Assembly (NCBI GenBank): GCA_951813285.1
Contig: OX638355.1
Coordinates: 3,119,136-3,183,135 of the forward strand
Reading direction: 5' to 3'
Length of the DNA: 64,000 bases
Source: Terriglobia bacterium
GTDB taxonomy: Bacteria > Acidobacteriota > Terriglobia > Versatilivoradales > Versatilivoraceae
Shown: positions 62,257 to 64,000 of the stretch, in pieces
Layout: each line of letters opens with the position of its first letter
Numbering within the stretch: position 1 is the first letter of the stretch
Notes under the pieces: model-generated
What the model was told of the DNA's origin: nothing
The model's input: only the letters and a program-made list of their open reading frames with translations
The model's database searches: none
Made by a program: the position numbers and the translations under genes

Positions 62257-63801
62257 ATGGATCAGCCGCTGTTTTCCTCCCTGGACTATTTCCTCATGTT
62301 GGCCTACATCCTGCTGGTGGTGGGTGTGGGGGTCTGGGTCGGCCGCGGACAACGCTCCACCAAGGAGTACTTCCTGGCGGGCCGATCCATGGGCTGGTTC
62401 CCGATCGGGATCTCCACCATCGCCAGCCTCTACAGCGCCATCAGCTACATGGGAGGCCCCTCCGAGTATCGCAGCTACGATTTGCGCCTCACGGTGGGCA
62501 TATTTTCCATGATCCCCACCGCCCTGGTGGTCATGCTGGTCTTCATGCCCTTCTTTCACCGGCTGCAGGTCTACACTGCCTACGAGTACCTGGAAAAGCG
62601 GTTCAACGTGACCGTTCGCGCCCTGGCCAGCGCCGTCTTCGTTTTCTGGCGGATCCTGTGGATGGGGACCGCCGTCTACGTGCCCTCTCTGGTGCTGCAC
62701 ACCATCACCGGTTTTCCCCTGATTCCCATGATCCTGTTGGTGGGCGTGGTGGCCACGCTCTACACGGTGGTGGGGGGAATGCGGGCCGTGATCTGGACCG
62801 ACGTGGCCCAGTTTTTTGTGCTTTCGGCCGGTTCGGTGCTGGCCCTTTGGGTGGTGGGCGCTCACGTCGGGGGACTTGAGGGCATCTGGTCGGTGGCGGA
62901 GCAGGGAGGCAGGACCCGGATTTTCGATTGGACGCCGGACCTCACCACCCGGGTCACTTCCTGGGGAGCTCTGATCGGCAGCCTGGTCGCCAATCTGGGA
63001 ATGTACGGGGCCGACCAGGTCAGCGTGCAGCGCTATCTTGCGGCCAAGTCGCTCAAGGGCATGCAGAAGTCTTTCATTCTCAACACGGTGGGCGGCTGGG
63101 CCATGGGGTTCCTCATGATCGGGATCGGTCTGGGACTCTACTCCTTTTATGCCCTGCATCCCGGGAACCTGCCGGCCACCATCGGCGGAGACAAGGTCTT
63201 CCCCTACTTTATCGCCACCGAGATGCCGCTGGGCTTGCGGGGCATGATGATCGCCGCCATCCTGGCGGCCGCCATGTCTTCCATCGACTCCGGCCTCAAC
63301 TCTTCGGTCACGGCGTTGATCACCGATTTCTTCAAGCGCTTCGGCTGGCTGGCGGGGCGAGGCGGCGCATCCCCGGGTGAGGAGGCTCGCCGGGAACTGA
63401 AAGTCTCCCGGGCCTTGACCCTGGCCCTGGGGGTAGTCGTCACCGTGCTGGCCTGCTTCGTGGGGGCCCTGGGCACCATTATCGAGATCGCCAACAAGCT
63501 GGTGAACAGTTTTGCCGGCCCCATGCTGGGGATTTTCATTCTGGGAATGATGACCCGCAAGACGGAATGGCGGGGGGCCTTCTGGGGTCTGCTGGTGGGC
63601 ACGGTGGTGACGGGCTACTGCATCCTGGACAACAGCGTTTCCTTTCTCTGGTTCGGCCCCATCGGGGCGGTGGCCACGGTGCTGGCAGGGCAGGCCGTCA
63701 GCGCCCTGCTGGGCGGTCAGAAGACGGACCGGTCCGACCTGGTCTTCCAGTTCCGGCGCGGCTGGTGGCAAAGGGCAACCACCGAGTCGGCAGAGGAATG
63801 A
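62257..63801 (+). CDS. Sodium:solute symporter (SSS), copy 3 of three
   Basis: This protein has about 514 residues and starts at ATG 62257, with TGAGGAG before it. It is a paralog of the two SSS genes at 55640 and 57174 (GVWVGRGQRSTKEYFLAGR, SAISYMGGPSEY, AMSSIDSGLNSSVTALITDF). It is separated from them by the 3.5-kb repeat and IS region, so the array appears to have split or followed a tandem duplication. A frame-open TTG at 62245 would add four residues but overlaps the ribosome site. Confidence 0.9.
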   Translation: MDQPLFSSLDYFLMLAYILLVVGVGVWVGRGQRSTKEYFLAGRSMGWFPIGISTIASLYSAISYMGGPSEYRSYDLRLTVGIFSMIPTALVVMLVFMPFFHRLQVYTAYEYLEKRFNVTVRALASAVFVFWRILWMGTAVYVPSLVLHTITGFPLIPMILLVGVVATLYTVVGGMRAVIWTDVAQFFVLSAGSVLALWVVGAHVGGLEGIWSVAEQGGRTRIFDWTPDLTTRVTSWGALIGSLVANLGMYGADQVSVQRYLAAKSLKGMQKSFILNTVGGWAMGFLMIGIGLGLYSFYALHPGNLPATIGGDKVFPYFIATEMPLGLRGMMIAAILAAAMSSIDSGLNSSVTALITDFFKRFGWLAGRGGASPGEEARRELKVSRALTLALGVVVTVLACFVGALGTIIEIANKLVNSFAGPMLGIFILGMMTRKTEWRGAFWGLLVGTVVTGYCILDNSVSFLWFGPIGAVATVLAGQAVSALLGGQKTDRSDLVFQFRRGWWQRATTESAEE

Positions 63802-63859
63802 GGAACAAGGTTAGACGTCAAAGCCGCGAGCAGTTTCTTCTCCGGCCGCAATCATACCA

Positions 63860-64000
63860 ATGAACAACACCCCCCATCCCAATCCATCCATGGACCCCGG
63901 CATCCCTCCCTGGAACAGGGGGGAACTGCCGCCATCGCCCCGGTTCGGATGGCGCCAGCTCACGGCCCTCATCGGTCCGGGGGTCGTCATGGTGGGGGTG
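63860..64000 (+). CDS. 5' end of a transporter gene, possibly Nramp family
   Basis: Only 47 residues are in the window. They begin with a Pro-rich cytoplasmic tail and then start a hydrophobic helix (LTALIGPGVVMVGV). The GPGVVM pattern is that of the first helix of Nramp-type metal ion transporters. It follows the third SSS gene by 58 bases. The rest lies beyond position 64000. Confidence 0.4.
   Translation, partial: MNNTPHPNPSMDPGIPPWNRGELPPSPRFGWRQLTALIGPGVVMVGV

Noticed and set aside
62059-63771. 570-codon minus-strand frame opposite the third symporter
   Set aside because: His/Gly/Gln-rich antisense composition with no domain; the plus strand has a clear SSS protein with a good ribosome site.
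1-64000. Prophage, conjugative element or tRNA-linked island
   Set aside because: No phage structural gene, integrase, conjugation gene or tRNA is seen. The only mobile gene is the IS630 transposase.

Overview
The window is 64 kb of GC-rich bacterial chromosome with about 40 protein-coding genes, no rRNA or tRNA gene that I can see, one intact insertion sequence and a large amount of intergenic repeat. The gene content points to a heterotrophic Acidobacteriota-like bacterium (Solibacter/Bryobacter-like or an uncultured relative); Planctomycetota and Verrucomicrobiota are alternatives. The clues are the DUF1501/DUF1549 operon, a very long NHL-repeat protein whose repeats read like IAGTGERGYSGDGGPATEA, DUF6600/FecR, CehA/McbA and M81 (MlrC) hydrolases, PQQ-like propellers, and many Gfo/Idh/MocA and SSS-symporter paralogs. 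The phylum is an inference from gene families only.

Layout. 0-5.9 kb (+): end of a small membrane protein, a PanF-like sodium symporter with a large soluble insert, a VOC protein, a two-domain PPK2-type polyphosphate:AMP phosphotransferase, and an unrecognised 599-residue protein. 5.9-6.9 kb: an inverted copy of a 0.9-kb repeat that is also found at 59-62 kb. 6.9-13.8 kb (-): CehA/McbA hydrolase, SpmA-SpmB fusion, a PQQ dehydrogenase with a lanthanide-type metal site plus its di-heme cytochrome c, and an HpcH/HpaI aldolase. 14.3-18.8 kb (+): SnoaL-like protein and an 18-unit NHL giant. 18.9-24.8 kb (-): PPC-domain protein, DUF1549 and DUF1501 operon. 25.2-31.5 kb: MlrC peptidase, small lipoprotein, TIM-barrel hydrolase and FecR/DUF6600 protein with a Ser/Arg repeat tail. 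32.1-39.9 kb (+): secreted PQQ-like propeller, DapA-like lyase, hydantoinase/oxoprolinase HyuA and HyuB, and a D-aminoacylase-like amidohydrolase. 40.3-58.7 kb (+): a long co-directional catabolic run: BKACE, GNAT, aldo/keto reductase, MlrC, tandem-cyclase fusion, MBL protein, sugar isomerase, MBL paralog, SMP-30 lactonase, isomerase paralog, three Gfo/Idh/MocA oxidoreductases, a 6PGDH/DUF1932 protein and two SSS symporters. 58.7-62.2 kb: a tandem array of about 914-bp units, the second split by an IS630-family element. 62.3-64 kb: a third paralogous SSS symporter and the start of an Nramp-like transporter.

How it fits together. The 40-64 kb part looks like a transport-plus-catabolism locus for small polar metabolites: Na+-coupled uptake (SSS), dehydrogenation (Gfo, AKR, 6PGDH), ring opening or lactone hydrolysis (SMP-30, MBL, cyclase family) and isomerisation (TIM-barrel pair). 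It appears to have grown by local duplication, because MBL, isomerase, Gfo and SSS families all occur as neighbouring paralogs. The hydantoinase/D-aminoacylase/DapA operon next to it also degrades amide or cyclic-amide compounds. No substrate can be named from sequence alone. The best candidates for something new are the complementary loss of metal-site residues in the fused cyclase pair, the two MBL paralogs that both lack a normal HxHxDH motif, and the repeat family whose tandem array carries both an empty and a filled IS630 target site.
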